This document shows, one piece after another, positions 18,942 through 31,000 of a stretch of DNA of 64,000 nucleotides. The DNA is taken from positions 20,524-84,523 of the forward strand of contig CANREG010000002.1 of assembly GCA_947629565.1 (NCBI GenBank), given 5' to 3'. The position numbers were made by a program, and so were the translations under genes. Source of the DNA: an uncultured Lachnospiraceae bacterium (GTDB lineage Bacteria > Bacillota > Clostridia > Lachnospirales > Lachnospiraceae). A model generated the notes under the pieces. That model saw nothing but the letters and a program-made list of their open reading frames with translations, searched no databases and was not told where the DNA came from. Positions within the stretch are counted from its first letter, which is position 1. Every line of letters starts with the position of its first letter.

Positions 18942-20585
18942 ATGGAGATGGCGAAAAGTAATAAAGTCTTAACGGTAGAGATAACAAATGAAAGTATTAC
19001 AATCATTGAGGTTACGCCCTCAATTAAAAAACAAACCAATGTACATAATGCATTGATTTTTGAGACACCTGAGGATGCATATGAGGATGGCACCCTTAGA
19101 GATGTAGAGAAGGTTGCTTCGGCAATCAGGGAGCAGTTAGACTCTAACGGAATAACGAACAAGAATGTTATATTCATTCTTTCTTCCTCTAAGGTAGTAA
19201 ACAGAGAGGTTCTTATTCCGGAAGTGAAAGAGACGAAAATAAAGGGAATAGTCAGTGCAAATGCGTCTGAATACTTCCCTGTTAACATAGAGGATTATGT
19301 GATATCTCATTCTGTCCTCGAGCATTTGACAGATGAGTCCAAAACAAAACAGATTAAGTTAATGGTTGTAGCAGCGCCGATTGCTATGGTAAAGGGATAT
19401 TATGAATTAGGAAGCATGCTGGGATTGAATGTACAGTCTATTGATTATGTCGGAAATGCAATGCTTCAGTTGATTAAGACCCAGACAAGCGCAACTATGA
19501 CAACAATGGTAATACAGTTAGGCAGCGAATCTACTATTTTGAATATTGTTAAGGGTGATACCTTATTGCTGCAAAGAACAGTGCCTTATGGTACGAATGC
19601 CGTGGTAACGGAGATTATGGATGAAAAGGGCGTGGACGCCACCACAGCTATGACTCTTTTACAGAATGAACGTATGATTACGGTTGATTTTGATGACAAT
19701 GCGGCTACGGGCGCCTTTCGTTATCTGATTAATAACATCGGACGTGTGATTGATTATTATTCCACTAAGAATCCGGATAAGCCGATTGATGACGTATTTT
19801 TGGTTGGTGACGGAGCTTTGATTCGCGGTATTGACGGTCTGTTCAAGATTCAATTGAATATTCAGACAAGAATTATGGACAGTCTGTATAACGTCAAATT
19901 TGATCCTAAGATTGATTTAAAAATATATAATCCCGTATATCTGGTGGCTCCTATCGGTGCGGCTTTTGCGCCAATGGGCTTTTTACCTGTGGAGGCTAAG
20001 GCTTCACGGAGCGGTAATACGGAATACTTTAAGTATTGCGCTGCCATAGCCGGTGTGGTAATTCTTGCAGCGGCCGTTGCGAGCGGAGTGACTATTGTCT
20101 TGAAGAATAACGAGCAGCAGCGCCGAGACAGCATTAATGCCCAGATTATGGCAATTCAGGATATTGATCAGATTATTACTCAATACGATGCAGCAAAGGC
20201 CAAATATGACGATATTATGCTGATGTATGACACGACCCGCACCTTGAATGAAAACGTGAGTATGTTTATTGCAGCTTTAGAGGATTGTATTCCTAAGGAG
20301 GTTACGGTTCAGACATACAGCTCTAGTGAAAGCGATGTGTCTATTGCAGCGACTTCAGCCAGTTATGATGCAATTGCCAAATTTGTAATCGAGTTAAAGA
20401 AGATTGAATGTATATCTGATGCATTTGTAACTGATATTTCTACTTCTATTGATGCAGAAGATGGCACAGAACTGCATACCTTTAATGTGACTTGTCAGTT
20501 TGTATCTATGGTACAGGAAGATCAGATTGGCGTGGATGAAGGTGAAACAGAGTCTGATGCTTTGTTAGACACAACTGTAGAATAA
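18942..20585 (+). CDS. PilM-PilN fusion
   Basis: 547 aa; N-term actin-like PilM, TM ~aa 365-390, then PilN-like coiled-coil/ferredoxin-like domain. Confidence 0.8.
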   Translation: MEMAKSNKVLTVEITNESITIIEVTPSIKKQTNVHNALIFETPEDAYEDGTLRDVEKVASAIREQLDSNGITNKNVIFILSSSKVVNREVLIPEVKETKIKGIVSANASEYFPVNIEDYVISHSVLEHLTDESKTKQIKLMVVAAPIAMVKGYYELGSMLGLNVQSIDYVGNAMLQLIKTQTSATMTTMVIQLGSESTILNIVKGDTLLLQRTVPYGTNAVVTEIMDEKGVDATTAMTLLQNERMITVDFDDNAATGAFRYLINNIGRVIDYYSTKNPDKPIDDVFLVGDGALIRGIDGLFKIQLNIQTRIMDSLYNVKFDPKIDLKIYNPVYLVAPIGAAFAPMGFLPVEAKASRSGNTEYFKYCAAIAGVVILAAAVASGVTIVLKNNEQQRRDSINAQIMAIQDIDQIITQYDAAKAKYDDIMLMYDTTRTLNENVSMFIAALEDCIPKEVTVQTYSSSESDVSIAATSASYDAIAKFVIELKKIECISDAFVTDISTSIDAEDGTELHTFNVTCQFVSMVQEDQIGVDEGETESDALLDTTVE

Positions 20586-20598
20586 TAGTAGGGAGGGA

Positions 20599-21858
20599 AT
20601 GACTATGAAGTTAAATGATTCACAGAAAAGTATTATTGTGATTTTAATTGCAGCCGTTATTGCAGCAGTTTGCGGTATCTATATAATTAAGCCGAATATT
20701 GACGAGACTCAGGCATTGAAAGCAGAGTGTGCCCAGTTGCAGGACAGACTGAATCTTCTTCAGCAAAAAGAAGCGCGGAGAGATGAGTATTTAGCAGGAA
20801 TTGAGGAATATGAGAATGCATTTCAGGAGCAGATGGCTAATTTTGCCCCTGATTTGAATCAGGAAGTTACCATTATGTTCTTAGAGGGAATTAAGGATAA
20901 TAATGACTTTGATATCTCAGCTTTGACTTTAGGTGAGCCTGAGCAGTTCTATACATTAGGCCTTGGCGGCGGAGACGCTGCTTTGACAGGTACAACAGAT
21001 GCTGCGGCAACAGATGCTGCGGCAACAGAAGCAGCATCTACGGAGGCAGCTTCTACAGAAGCTGCATCAACAGAAGCAGCGCCTGCAGAGGGATTGGCAG
21101 AAGGCGAGGCTCCAGTGGATGATAATGGATATTATTGCTATAGAGCAGATTTCCCGATATCTTATTCAGGTTCCTATGAATCATTAAAGGATGTTATTGA
21201 TTATGTCAACAATTTTGAAAACAGAATGACAATTAATTCTATTGATATTACTTATGCGGCAGACACAGAAACTTATTCCGGCAACCTTGATTTGAAATGT
21301 TATGCGATTACAGGTCCGGACAGACCGGAGACCAGCATGGATCTTAACGAGGTTGAAACAGGTACAGACAATATCTTCCATGGCCAGGGTGGCGATGCAT
21401 CCGGTTCAGCAACGGAAGGCATGAATAAGTATGATGAGAATGATGGAGCTGCAATTGAGAGCAACTATGATTTCTATGCAATGTTGAGTCCTGCCACCAG
21501 TGATGTTTCCGCTAAGGTAGTAGGACAGAATGGTTCCGGAAAAGAAGCCAGTGTTATTTCTAATAGCGATAACAATGTATCTACTTTGAGCTATGAGTTT
21601 TATGAAAAGGATGGAAAGAATTATTGCAAATATACTTTAGCAAATTCTTTATCATATGAAGCTGAGGTTACTTCAGCAGAGGACATCAAGTTATTGATTC
21701 AGTCATCTGCCAGAAAGAATGATGAGGATGATGTCGGATTACGGGTAACTATTAAGAATACTACTTCTTTACCGGTTTATGTTAAGGTTAGCGGAGAAGA
21801 TAGTGTTTCACCGAGAGTTGACATTGTTAGCAAATCTGGTTCTGTGAAGGTTTATTAA
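20599..21858 (+). CDS. PilO-like pilus assembly protein
   Basis: 419 aa; single N-terminal TM then coiled coil 'NIDETQALKAECAQLQDRLNLLQQKEARRDEY'; next to PilMN. Confidence 0.7.
   Translation: MTMKLNDSQKSIIVILIAAVIAAVCGIYIIKPNIDETQALKAECAQLQDRLNLLQQKEARRDEYLAGIEEYENAFQEQMANFAPDLNQEVTIMFLEGIKDNNDFDISALTLGEPEQFYTLGLGGGDAALTGTTDAAATDAAATEAASTEAASTEAASTEAAPAEGLAEGEAPVDDNGYYCYRADFPISYSGSYESLKDVIDYVNNFENRMTINSIDITYAADTETYSGNLDLKCYAITGPDRPETSMDLNEVETGTDNIFHGQGGDASGSATEGMNKYDENDGAAIESNYDFYAMLSPATSDVSAKVVGQNGSGKEASVISNSDNNVSTLSYEFYEKDGKNYCKYTLANSLSYEAEVTSAEDIKLLIQSSARKNDEDDVGLRVTIKNTTSLPVYVKVSGEDSVSPRVDIVSKSGSVKVY
20995..21084 (+). repeat. 15-bp tandem repeat, 6 copies (ACAGAWGCWGCRKCW), encoding (T[DE]AA[AS])n
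   Basis: Read directly. Confidence 0.88.
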
Positions 21859-21878
21859 GAGAATGGAGTGATTGAACC

Positions 21879-23417
21879 ATGCCAAAAATGAAGAACAAGG
21901 GTGTAAGTATGGTTGAGATTTTGATTTCCATTACAATCTTTGCCATATTGATGATACCAATTGTATCGGGTATTATTAGTTCGATGAATAATACTACCAA
22001 TGCAAAGACCCTTCAGTATCGAAATGAATATATAGAGAATATAATTGAATATGTAAAAGAAGAATCTCTTGAAAATATACTAGCGGGTAAATATTTTTCG
22101 GATAATGGTTCTTTCACAGATACCTCTGATCCTGTGAATGTTTCAGTTGACTTTTATAAGAAAACAGACGCTGCTACGTATGATTTAAATCTGAAACCGT
22201 TGGCCGATTTAGCTACGGATAAGGGCTGGACATTGAATGTGAAAGATTCTGATGTTATGGATGGCGTGGGTATCGGTGCAAAGTCCGTTCCTTACGAAGT
22301 ATATACTGTGTCAGGTAAGGTGAAGCTGGGCACAAAGCATAAAACCTATGCCTATAAGATGGAGATAAGCAACAAATATTATGCGCAGAAAGAAATTGAC
22401 TCTTCTTATGTGAATCCTAACAATTTGGCCTTGGGTGTTGTGGAAGATATCGATCATACAAAGGTTGCATTAATCAACGGAACGATTGCTAATTATGACA
22501 CAGCAGTATCAAATGCATTTATGACTAAGAAGTTAGAGGTATTAAAAGAGAAGAATCCGGATTGGTATGATATTTATATTAATCAGGCCGAGGCAACGAA
22601 TTTGTTTCCAAATGATACGGCTACCCGGAAAATTATTCTCAAGGTTTCCGGCAGTGAAACAAAGGGTTATACGGTAACCTGCGGATTGGTATATCATGAT
22701 AATTCAACGAACAGTACTGTCCAGAGCGCTCTTGCAAATTATAACATTGAGTATATGCCTTTTGAGTATAATTATCCGATAGATCCTACAACAAAGAAAG
22801 CAGTACTTCCCAATATATACCTTATGTATAATGTGTGTCTGTATAACGGGCGGTTCTCCAGTGATGATTATATCGTGTTTGACACGACAGAAATGGAAGA
22901 CGATACGCCAATTAACTGTTTTGTTGTTCAGACGGCGGAGAAGTATTCCACTAATTTGGCGGAAGCAAATCCGGATTTGGATGCTTCAAAGACATTGTAT
23001 AACAATCAACTGACCACGGATGCTGTTGTAAGAAATGATATCAATATCCATATGGTTGCTGTTAAAGGGTCGAAGTTATCTAATTTATATGTTTATCATA
23101 ATTTTGACAATGGCTCACCCAATATGGACGCCAATAAAAAGAATGAAAAACTATTGTATCGGAATACAGATGCTGGTCTGTTTGACAGCACATTGCCGAC
23201 AACGGAATATGTTCCATTGGTTTCATATCAGCCGGGAACCGGTTCGCCAGATCCCAGCAGCAGTGCTGCGGCTGTTGGTTCCTTAGATAGCGCAACGGCG
23301 GAGAATCGAGGGCTATATCAGGTTAAATTGTGGATGGCAGAAAGTGATAACATAGATGATGTAGATACATCAGCAAATCCAGTGATGACGGCAACGAAAG
23401 GAGGAGATGAGTCTTGA
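21879..23417 (+). CDS. Type IV prepilin-like protein (minor pilin)
   Basis: MPKMKNKGVSMVEILISITIFAILMIPIVSGIISSMN. Confidence 0.82.
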   Translation: MPKMKNKGVSMVEILISITIFAILMIPIVSGIISSMNNTTNAKTLQYRNEYIENIIEYVKEESLENILAGKYFSDNGSFTDTSDPVNVSVDFYKKTDAATYDLNLKPLADLATDKGWTLNVKDSDVMDGVGIGAKSVPYEVYTVSGKVKLGTKHKTYAYKMEISNKYYAQKEIDSSYVNPNNLALGVVEDIDHTKVALINGTIANYDTAVSNAFMTKKLEVLKEKNPDWYDIYINQAEATNLFPNDTATRKIILKVSGSETKGYTVTCGLVYHDNSTNSTVQSALANYNIEYMPFEYNYPIDPTTKKAVLPNIYLMYNVCLYNGRFSSDDYIVFDTTEMEDDTPINCFVVQTAEKYSTNLAEANPDLDASKTLYNNQLTTDAVVRNDINIHMVAVKGSKLSNLYVYHNFDNGSPNMDANKKNEKLLYRNTDAGLFDSTLPTTEYVPLVSYQPGTGSPDPSSSAAAVGSLDSATAENRGLYQVKLWMAESDNIDDVDTSANPVMTATKGGDES

Positions 23418-26401
23418 TGATGAGAAAAAAGCATGGTAAACGGAAACAGAATCAAGGTAACAGTTACATAATGGTTGTGGCTACAATATCTTTTCTTGCT
23501 GTTTTGGTAGCTGCAATTTTAGTGGCGGTAGCGTTATGTTATCGGTTGAAAGCCTTTGACATTAATGCCAGGGATAATTTCTATTATCTTGAACAGGCGA
23601 TGGACGAAATCTATGCGGGAGTTGGTGCAGATGCAATGCAGCATTTGAACGAGGCATATGATGATACCATTGAAGTATTGGTATATTATGATGTTACCAC
23701 GCAGGCTTATGTAACTATGGATGATGAGGAGGCTAATCGGATACTTAAAAATACCTATATTAATCTGGTAAAGAACGATCCCAGCTATGGCAGTAGTAAT
23801 TTGGATGATTTGAAAGAACATTTGAATGGTTTTTTGAGTAATAAATATGCCGATGACAATAAAGAAGGGATACAGTTATCTATTGAGAATCGTGTTACAG
23901 ATGACGATTCCCTGACGATTGTTAATCTGCTGTTAAAAAGAGAGGCTGTATATAGTACGGTCAATTCCAGAAAATCAGTAGATGACGAGGGCAATGTTAC
24001 TGTAGCAGCCGGAGATACTTTTGTACAGACAATTACTACAGATTTGGTGATTGGCAAGCCGGAGTTTAATGTTAATTTCAATACAATCTCCTCTGATTTG
24101 AACGACTTGTATACGTATTCCTTTGTTGCAGATAAGGGTATTGAAATTGGAAATGCTACTACGAAGGTAAATATTACTGGTAATATCTATGCGGCTTCGG
24201 ATTTTTATAATAAGGATTACAATATAACCGATACATCCGATCCGAATTATATTTCCAAAAATGATACTGACGGCTCAGCTGTAAAATATGCGGCGGTCAG
24301 CAATTATAAAGACTCTGAAGACCGATATAAAAATTGTGATGGCAAACAGGAAAAGAGTATGTATTCCGGTATCTACATTGATGGTGCGGATGTAATTATA
24401 TCTGCCAATCGTGTAATCGTTCCCGGAACTATTTCTGCGTTTAACAGTGCAAGCCTTACGCTTTCCGGCGCCAGCCAAAGTACCGCTAATGCATCAGAAG
24501 TATGGGCAGATGGAATTGCATTGGGCGGTTATTCCTTACTGAAGAGTGCAGAGAGCAAGGATGTGCAGGGTTCCGTAGTGAATATGCGTGCGAAGGCTTA
24601 TATTGCGGACGATTTGGAGTTAAATGCGAATTCTTCATATTTCAATATGGTCGGAGAATATTATGGTTATAATTATGCTTCTTTAGACAACAGAACATAT
24701 ACGGATGCCTGTATCACGGCTAACGGAGGAAGGACCTTTGTTTCTAACGTAAAGGATACAATTAAAGACGGCGCTACTCTGGAAGGTCAGGCACACTATA
24801 ACAGTAGTGCTGTTATTGTGAATGGTGAGAATTCATCTTTGGATTTGTCGGGTGTTACTAATATGTATATTGCCGGCCAGGCATACATTGAGACGTCTAA
24901 GGATTATGGTGATGATGAGGATAAGGAAGTAACGGTTACTAATAAAAATGGCGAAGAAGAAACAGTAACAACGGATACTTATGATTATCCGGGACAGTCA
25001 ACGCGTAAAGAGACAGTTGTCACAAAGACAACAGAAAAGGATGGAACGGAAGTAGAAAAGACGGAAGAAGTGGATGTTCCGGATAACTATACGACCAATT
25101 CGAAGGACTTTAAGGATGAAGACAAGAATACGAACATTCAGGATTATCGTACCGGTGAAGCAATTTCTATAAAGAGCAACCAGTTAGCGTATATTCCAAA
25201 CTGGGCGGTTACGGATACGGAAGATGGCTTGTATTTATCCCTTCCGGCCGGACTTAGAAATTATGACATTTTCAAGGATAATTGGGACGATTTATCCCAC
25301 ATTCCTATTATTAAAACAGTTGTTTCAGGTAAAAGGTATTATTTCTTTGACTTTTCTACCGAGGAGACAACAAAAGCCGGCAAGACACAGGATGTAATGA
25401 ATAAATTTATTGAGGCTTATGCGGATATGTTTACCTTAGAGCCGGAGCAGACTGTTTCAGAAGGCGAGACGGCGCAGCTTACCAATATTACAGATTATGA
25501 TTATTTTAAGATTCAGATGTTGAAGGTAAATACAACCTATGATGATTCAACGAAAGCGCCGGATACAGATGCATCGGGTAATTATGAGAACATATATTCC
25601 AATTCGGCAATTTCAGTGAAGAATGGCGCAAGCTTTACGATTAAGGCAAAGAGCAGCAGTATTAATCCGTTAATTAAGGCTGCCGGCAATATTAACAGCA
25701 GTATTAATGAACAGAATAAATATATTGCCGAAGATGCTGCAAAGAGAACGGATTTGGTATCTGAAAATGAAGAGCAGGATGCTTCTGCATTGGCTAATAC
25801 GGTTACAACCAGACTGCAAAGTGAATATAAGGAAGCTAAGTGGATGCTGACGACAACAAGCCGGAACCAGGCCGGCGTATCTGATGCGCATACCATGAAG
25901 GAAAGTGATATTACGCCGATTAATTATTTCTTCTATTTCAATAAGTTAGGAGATAGCTGGAATGATATTATCGTTAAATTAAATTCCGGATATAAAGTTT
26001 GGGTTTGTAAGGGAGATGTAGAAGTAACTGCGGAAGATTTCCCAAGCGGCAATGTTCAGGGAATGATTATTTGTAAGGGTGATGTTACATTTGCATCTGA
26101 TGTTAAGTCCTTTGAAGGTCTGATTGTATCCGGAAGCAAAGTAAAAATCAACCAGACCATGAACTTTATGGCGAATGAGGAGATTATTAAAACGATTCTT
26201 CGGGAATGTGATGAATCTCAATTGTCTGCGGATGCTTCTAAGAATTACTTTGAGGTATGTAATTTGTTCCAGCAGTATCAGTCTATATATAAGGTTGATG
26301 AAGATTCCGGAACGATACAAACAGAATCTACAAAGAATATTAGCGCAGTGCAATTTGAAGATGTACTTAGCTTTAAGAATTGGAAGAAGAATGTAGATTA
26401 G
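23414..26401 (+). CDS. Large PilX-like pilus-associated protein
   Basis: 995 aa; 'NQGNSYIMVVATISFLAVLVAAILVAVALCYRLKAFDINARDNFYYLEQAMDEIYAG'; located among prepilin genes. Confidence 0.6.
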   Translation: MMMRKKHGKRKQNQGNSYIMVVATISFLAVLVAAILVAVALCYRLKAFDINARDNFYYLEQAMDEIYAGVGADAMQHLNEAYDDTIEVLVYYDVTTQAYVTMDDEEANRILKNTYINLVKNDPSYGSSNLDDLKEHLNGFLSNKYADDNKEGIQLSIENRVTDDDSLTIVNLLLKREAVYSTVNSRKSVDDEGNVTVAAGDTFVQTITTDLVIGKPEFNVNFNTISSDLNDLYTYSFVADKGIEIGNATTKVNITGNIYAASDFYNKDYNITDTSDPNYISKNDTDGSAVKYAAVSNYKDSEDRYKNCDGKQEKSMYSGIYIDGADVIISANRVIVPGTISAFNSASLTLSGASQSTANASEVWADGIALGGYSLLKSAESKDVQGSVVNMRAKAYIADDLELNANSSYFNMVGEYYGYNYASLDNRTYTDACITANGGRTFVSNVKDTIKDGATLEGQAHYNSSAVIVNGENSSLDLSGVTNMYIAGQAYIETSKDYGDDEDKEVTVTNKNGEEETVTTDTYDYPGQSTRKETVVTKTTEKDGTEVEKTEEVDVPDNYTTNSKDFKDEDKNTNIQDYRTGEAISIKSNQLAYIPNWAVTDTEDGLYLSLPAGLRNYDIFKDNWDDLSHIPIIKTVVSGKRYYFFDFSTEETTKAGKTQDVMNKFIEAYADMFTLEPEQTVSEGETAQLTNITDYDYFKIQMLKVNTTYDDSTKAPDTDASGNYENIYSNSAISVKNGASFTIKAKSSSINPLIKAAGNINSSINEQNKYIAEDAAKRTDLVSENEEQDASALANTVTTRLQSEYKEAKWMLTTTSRNQAGVSDAHTMKESDITPINYFFYFNKLGDSWNDIIVKLNSGYKVWVCKGDVEVTAEDFPSGNVQGMIICKGDVTFASDVKSFEGLIVSGSKVKINQTMNFMANEEIIKTILRECDESQLSADASKNYFEVCNLFQQYQSIYKVDEDSGTIQTESTKNISAVQFEDVLSFKNWKKNVD

Positions 26402-26412
26402 GCGGTGATGGC

Positions 26413-27003
26413 ATGAAGAAGAACAAAGGTTATACACTAATTGAAATGATTATTGTCATTGCTATTATGGCAATATTGACAGCCGTTGCATTTGTTACTT
26501 TGGGCGTTATTCATCAGGCAAAATGTAATGCGGCTGTTAATTCCCTGGATAATCAGATTGGAAGCTTGTGGATTAAAACAAAGGCAATATCTCAGGGCAA
26601 AACCCAAACCAGTCCCACATCTTCTGAACCGGGCGCAGCATATCCTTTATGTATGCAGTTATGCAAGAATGTCGATAGTACAGATGATATAAGGGATGGA
26701 TCCTACGAGATTATTTTGGGATATGAAGATGGAACTAACTTTATACAAAAGGAAAAAGTTGAGGCATTGACGGATATTGTTTCAATAAAATATACCGAAA
26801 CTTCAGGTCATGCGGAACAAAGACATAGTACGCTTACATCTTCTCCAAATGCAGATGGAACAACAGATAACATATTAATTGAGTTTAATAAATCAGATGG
26901 CTCTGTTAAATATGGTGCAGGTACGTACGAGGTTATATATAATAACAGTACAGTGGCGTCGATTTATTTGGATAGTATAACCGGAAATCATTATATCAAG
27001 TAA
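26413..27003 (+). CDS. Type IV prepilin-like protein (minor pilin)
   Basis: MKKNKGYTLIEMIIVIAIMAILTAVAFVTLG; start moved to ATG 26413. Confidence 0.88.
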   Translation: MKKNKGYTLIEMIIVIAIMAILTAVAFVTLGVIHQAKCNAAVNSLDNQIGSLWIKTKAISQGKTQTSPTSSEPGAAYPLCMQLCKNVDSTDDIRDGSYEIILGYEDGTNFIQKEKVEALTDIVSIKYTETSGHAEQRHSTLTSSPNADGTTDNILIEFNKSDGSVKYGAGTYEVIYNNSTVASIYLDSITGNHYIK

Positions 27004-27010
27004 GGAGGGA

Positions 27011-28042
27011 ATGCAGTTGGGGAATGCGAAAAAAGCCAATCAGGGTTTTTCATTAATTGAATTGTTGATTGCAATGACAATCCTTTCGATTATAATGATT
27101 ATGATTGTTCAATTTATGAGTACATCCTCGGGAGCCTATCGCAAGACAAAGAAAAATCTGAATATCCAGACGGAATCCATGCAGGTTATGGAGCAGATGG
27201 CGGATACGTTGATGCAGGCGAGTTATGTCAGAGTCAGCACAAAGGATGATGGAATGTATACCATTACGAAGGCTGACAAAGACACAAAAAATCAGAGGGT
27301 GGTAGCTGAGGCAGCTTCTTATGATGCTGTAAAATTTGATTTTGTACCGGATAATTACGGTAACTATGCGTTGAATGATACCTTGAAAACTACAAGTCGT
27401 GATGTTATAGTCGATTTTACAACCTTTGAGGTATTAGATGGCAGCAGCGGTAAACCATATCCATTGGATACAGACAGTGATTTTATATCGCCTGATGAAC
27501 CGGTGCGTTCATTCCGATATTTGAAGTCTACTGGAGAGTATCAGTATATCAAACCGGAGTTTATTTACGCAGAATATGCAAGACAGGCTGATGATGGCAC
27601 TGCCATTACGGTTCACGTGATATATTATATTACGGATATAACAGATACGCGGGATGGAACCTGTTCCATATATGTTAACCGGTATGAGACACAGACGGAT
27701 GCAGATGCTAAAGCCAAGAATTATGAATGGGCGCGCCAACAGATATTAAGTAAGTTAGGAGCCAGTGTTTCGACAGCAGCGAGTAAGAAGTCAGCTGTTA
27801 CGGATAAGTTTACTTCGGCTAATACAACTATATCCGGTGACATCGAAGGATTGTTGACAGATCGAGTTTCAGATTTTTATCTGTCGGCAGATTCAGAGGG
27901 CAATGCATTCTTAGCGAATATTCTTTTTGCGGATGAAGGATATGAATATAATGTTGCGGAGACGATTAGTTTCAGAAATTCTAACGTCCTGACGGTCCGG
28001 CCGCAGCAGTTATATAAGAAAAAAGGAACTGGAACACCATGA
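27011..28042 (+). CDS. PilW-like prepilin (minor pilin)
   Basis: 'NQGFSLIELLIAMTILSIIMIMIVQFMSTSSGAYR'; start may be TTG 27017. Confidence 0.85.
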   Translation: MQLGNAKKANQGFSLIELLIAMTILSIIMIMIVQFMSTSSGAYRKTKKNLNIQTESMQVMEQMADTLMQASYVRVSTKDDGMYTITKADKDTKNQRVVAEAASYDAVKFDFVPDNYGNYALNDTLKTTSRDVIVDFTTFEVLDGSSGKPYPLDTDSDFISPDEPVRSFRYLKSTGEYQYIKPEFIYAEYARQADDGTAITVHVIYYITDITDTRDGTCSIYVNRYETQTDADAKAKNYEWARQQILSKLGASVSTAASKKSAVTDKFTSANTTISGDIEGLLTDRVSDFYLSADSEGNAFLANILFADEGYEYNVAETISFRNSNVLTVRPQQLYKKKGTGTP

Positions 28043-28079
28043 TTAAGCATGAGTAGAAGAAAGGAAAAGGGAGAAAGAT

Positions 28080-31000
28080 ATGTCAAAGAAAAAAGTAATC
28101 AATATAATTTCAATTGCCGTCTTGATTGCTCTGTTTGCAGTGGTTTCTGTAGCTTCTTACTCTATTGCAACCAAAGGTCATGGAGAATCAAAAAATAGTA
28201 TTAAGCTGGCAGAAAATGATATGACAAACAGAGGCGATAATTTGTCAGATATGACCTATATGACAAATATTGACTTGATAATTGACAATGCAATAAATGC
28301 AAATGAAAAATTTAACGTAGTTGAAATTATACCAAACGGCGCCACCCAATCTGATTTGGGTGCGTACATTGCCAATGAAGGTTTTAGCAAGTATGTTATA
28401 TCTGCCAATAAGGATAGTGTGGCCTCAGATATGCCGGCGGGTATGGTTAATTTTACTTTGCTTACCATACATGCCGGAACAGCTTTAAGCGACGTTGTCT
28501 CTGGCGAGGAAACGGTTCAGTCGATATTAGATGCAGCAGATTTAATCTATGTAAACAGTCCTGCCTATAATTCCTATGATGGAACCAATAATATGAATGA
28601 CGATTTGTTTAATTATCTTCATGTGTATGCTTTAGGTCAGGATAAACCGATTATTATGGATTATGTTACGAAGGGAACTACGGCGGCAGCGAATAAGACT
28701 TATTATGATTTGGTCAATGCAATCAGCAGGAACCATATTAAATTCCGTACCTATTCATGGGCGGAAGGCTTAACTGCCGAGAATTTCTTCAAGGCAAACG
28801 GATCTTATTATCTGAAAAACAACGTGAATAGCAGAACAGACAGAGCGCCCGGTACAGTGCTTGTTGTAACGAATAATGATTCAGCAGCCGATACCATGTA
28901 CCAAAGAATGTCAGGATATAGTGATGTTATCAAAGATGCATATTATGGTATGAGTGATAAATTGCCGGAAGCAATGAATTATACGGTTGTTTCGCCGAGT
29001 GCGCTTACAGTGGCCGAATTGGAGAATGGGTATGATTATATCCTTTTGGAAAATGATATTAAGACTGAGACAGTACCGGAGGATGTCTATAAGAAACTGA
29101 AAGCGTTATCAGAGTCTAGTAAGTATATTTTATATGATGGACGGATTATTGGAAATACTTCTGGCGAGGTAGTGGATTCTGGTGCGAATAACTACCTGAA
29201 ATTAATGGATATGCTGATTAGTAATAAGGGTGTAGCAAGGTATCCTCATGTTCTGGCTATTACCAGCGGTTTCTTTACTTCCCTGAATGAGCAGCAGGCA
29301 GAAGGAATAGCCGGCGCTAAGACGGTTGCCGATATTTTAAACGGAGGGGATTATCGCGGTAGCGGCTCAAGAGGTTCTAACGGTAAGAAATTCCGTGTCC
29401 TGGAGTTACAGCCCTGTTATCCCATTGATCTGGAACTGGCACAGACAAAACCGGCAATGACCAGCAGCAAGGTGCAAAGTGTATATGAGATGGGTGGTAA
29501 CTATTATGAGCAGCCTTCCGAAGTGCTTAGCGGCGTTACGAAGGATGAGGTAGAAGAAGGTACGGAGTACTACGCATTCGAGTTGTCGAAGGCAAAGATT
29601 GCGTATGCAACAGGTCTTAAAATGACGCAGATTCAGATTGACCAGATGTCTACAGATGAGCTGATTACCAGAAAGGATAAGCTGATAGAGACATATGATT
29701 TAATCTATGTAGGCGGTAATTCCTCTGCTCTGACACCGCATATCTTTGCGGATTTCTTTAGAAATCAAACTAAAGCGAGCTTAAAGGATGCATTAAAGGT
29801 ATGTACTTATTTTGATATGTATACCCATACGGGAATTTCTGTTCCTTTGCGTGTGGCAGCAAGTAATAACAAGCAGGTAGTAACGAACAGTATTCCTTAT
29901 GGTAATGTAGATAATGAATCAATGAGTACCTTTGTGGAATTAAATGGTAATGACATTACGAAGCGCAAGTTAGATGAGTTTATTGCCTATATGAATGCAG
30001 GAATGCCGATTATTTTTGAAAGCCGGGTAACGGAGGCTTTTGAGAAGGTAAAGAATGAGACTAACCGTCTAAAGCAGCTTGAAATGAATGATATTGACCC
30101 GGATTCCTTTATGTATGATCTGTTAGATGCAGCTTATGCGGATCAGGATAAGAAAGCTAGTATTCTCTGGGATTTTAAGGCAACAGATGGGCTGGATGAT
30201 GAGGGGAAGCCATACACTGCTGTTACGCAGATAGATAACTCAGATAAGACTTATGGCAATACACTCGGAGACGTTACTGTTTTCAAAGAGGAGGTTGGCG
30301 TTGAGATAAAAGATGTAGTGAACGCCTCTCAGACCAGACCGGTTTTAACTCTGACAAAGGCGCCGAAGGATTATATTGAGGGCAATGCGAATTCGTATAA
30401 TGAGGCCGGAGAGAAGTTAAGCGTAACCGGTTATGCGACTCTTCCGGGTTCCGATTTGGCGGATATCACAATGAAATTATATGTGGATTATGACGGAGAC
30501 GGAGTCTTCAGTGATGATGCGGATGAATTGGTAAGCTCCGGAATTTATCATTATAATTCAGCAGAGACCACGCCGACGGAAATGACCTTAACCTATGATG
30601 AGATGGATGAAGATTTTTATGGTCTTGTCAGCTGGAAGGTAGTTGCTCTGGCTCAGAGCGGCGCTTGCGCTGTGACAGAAGGCTATGCATACTATCCGAA
30701 GAAAGAGGATTTGGAAAAGAAGACAGTCCGTATTTTAGAGATTATGCCGGTTGCAGATACCAACGCATCAGGAGAAGGCGAAGATGAGAATGACGGCCAT
30801 TCCCTGTATCTGTGCCCGGAATGTCAGATGGCAGAGTACCGCGCTAAGTATAATATATGGTGTAACGGTCTTGATGCACTTGCGGAGAATACATCCGGTG
30901 ATGATGAGACAATAAATGGCGTGAATTTAGGACTGCATCAGCACAAGTTTGGCATTGTTAAATTTGATTCTACCATTATGGATGAGGATTGGGATTCCAA

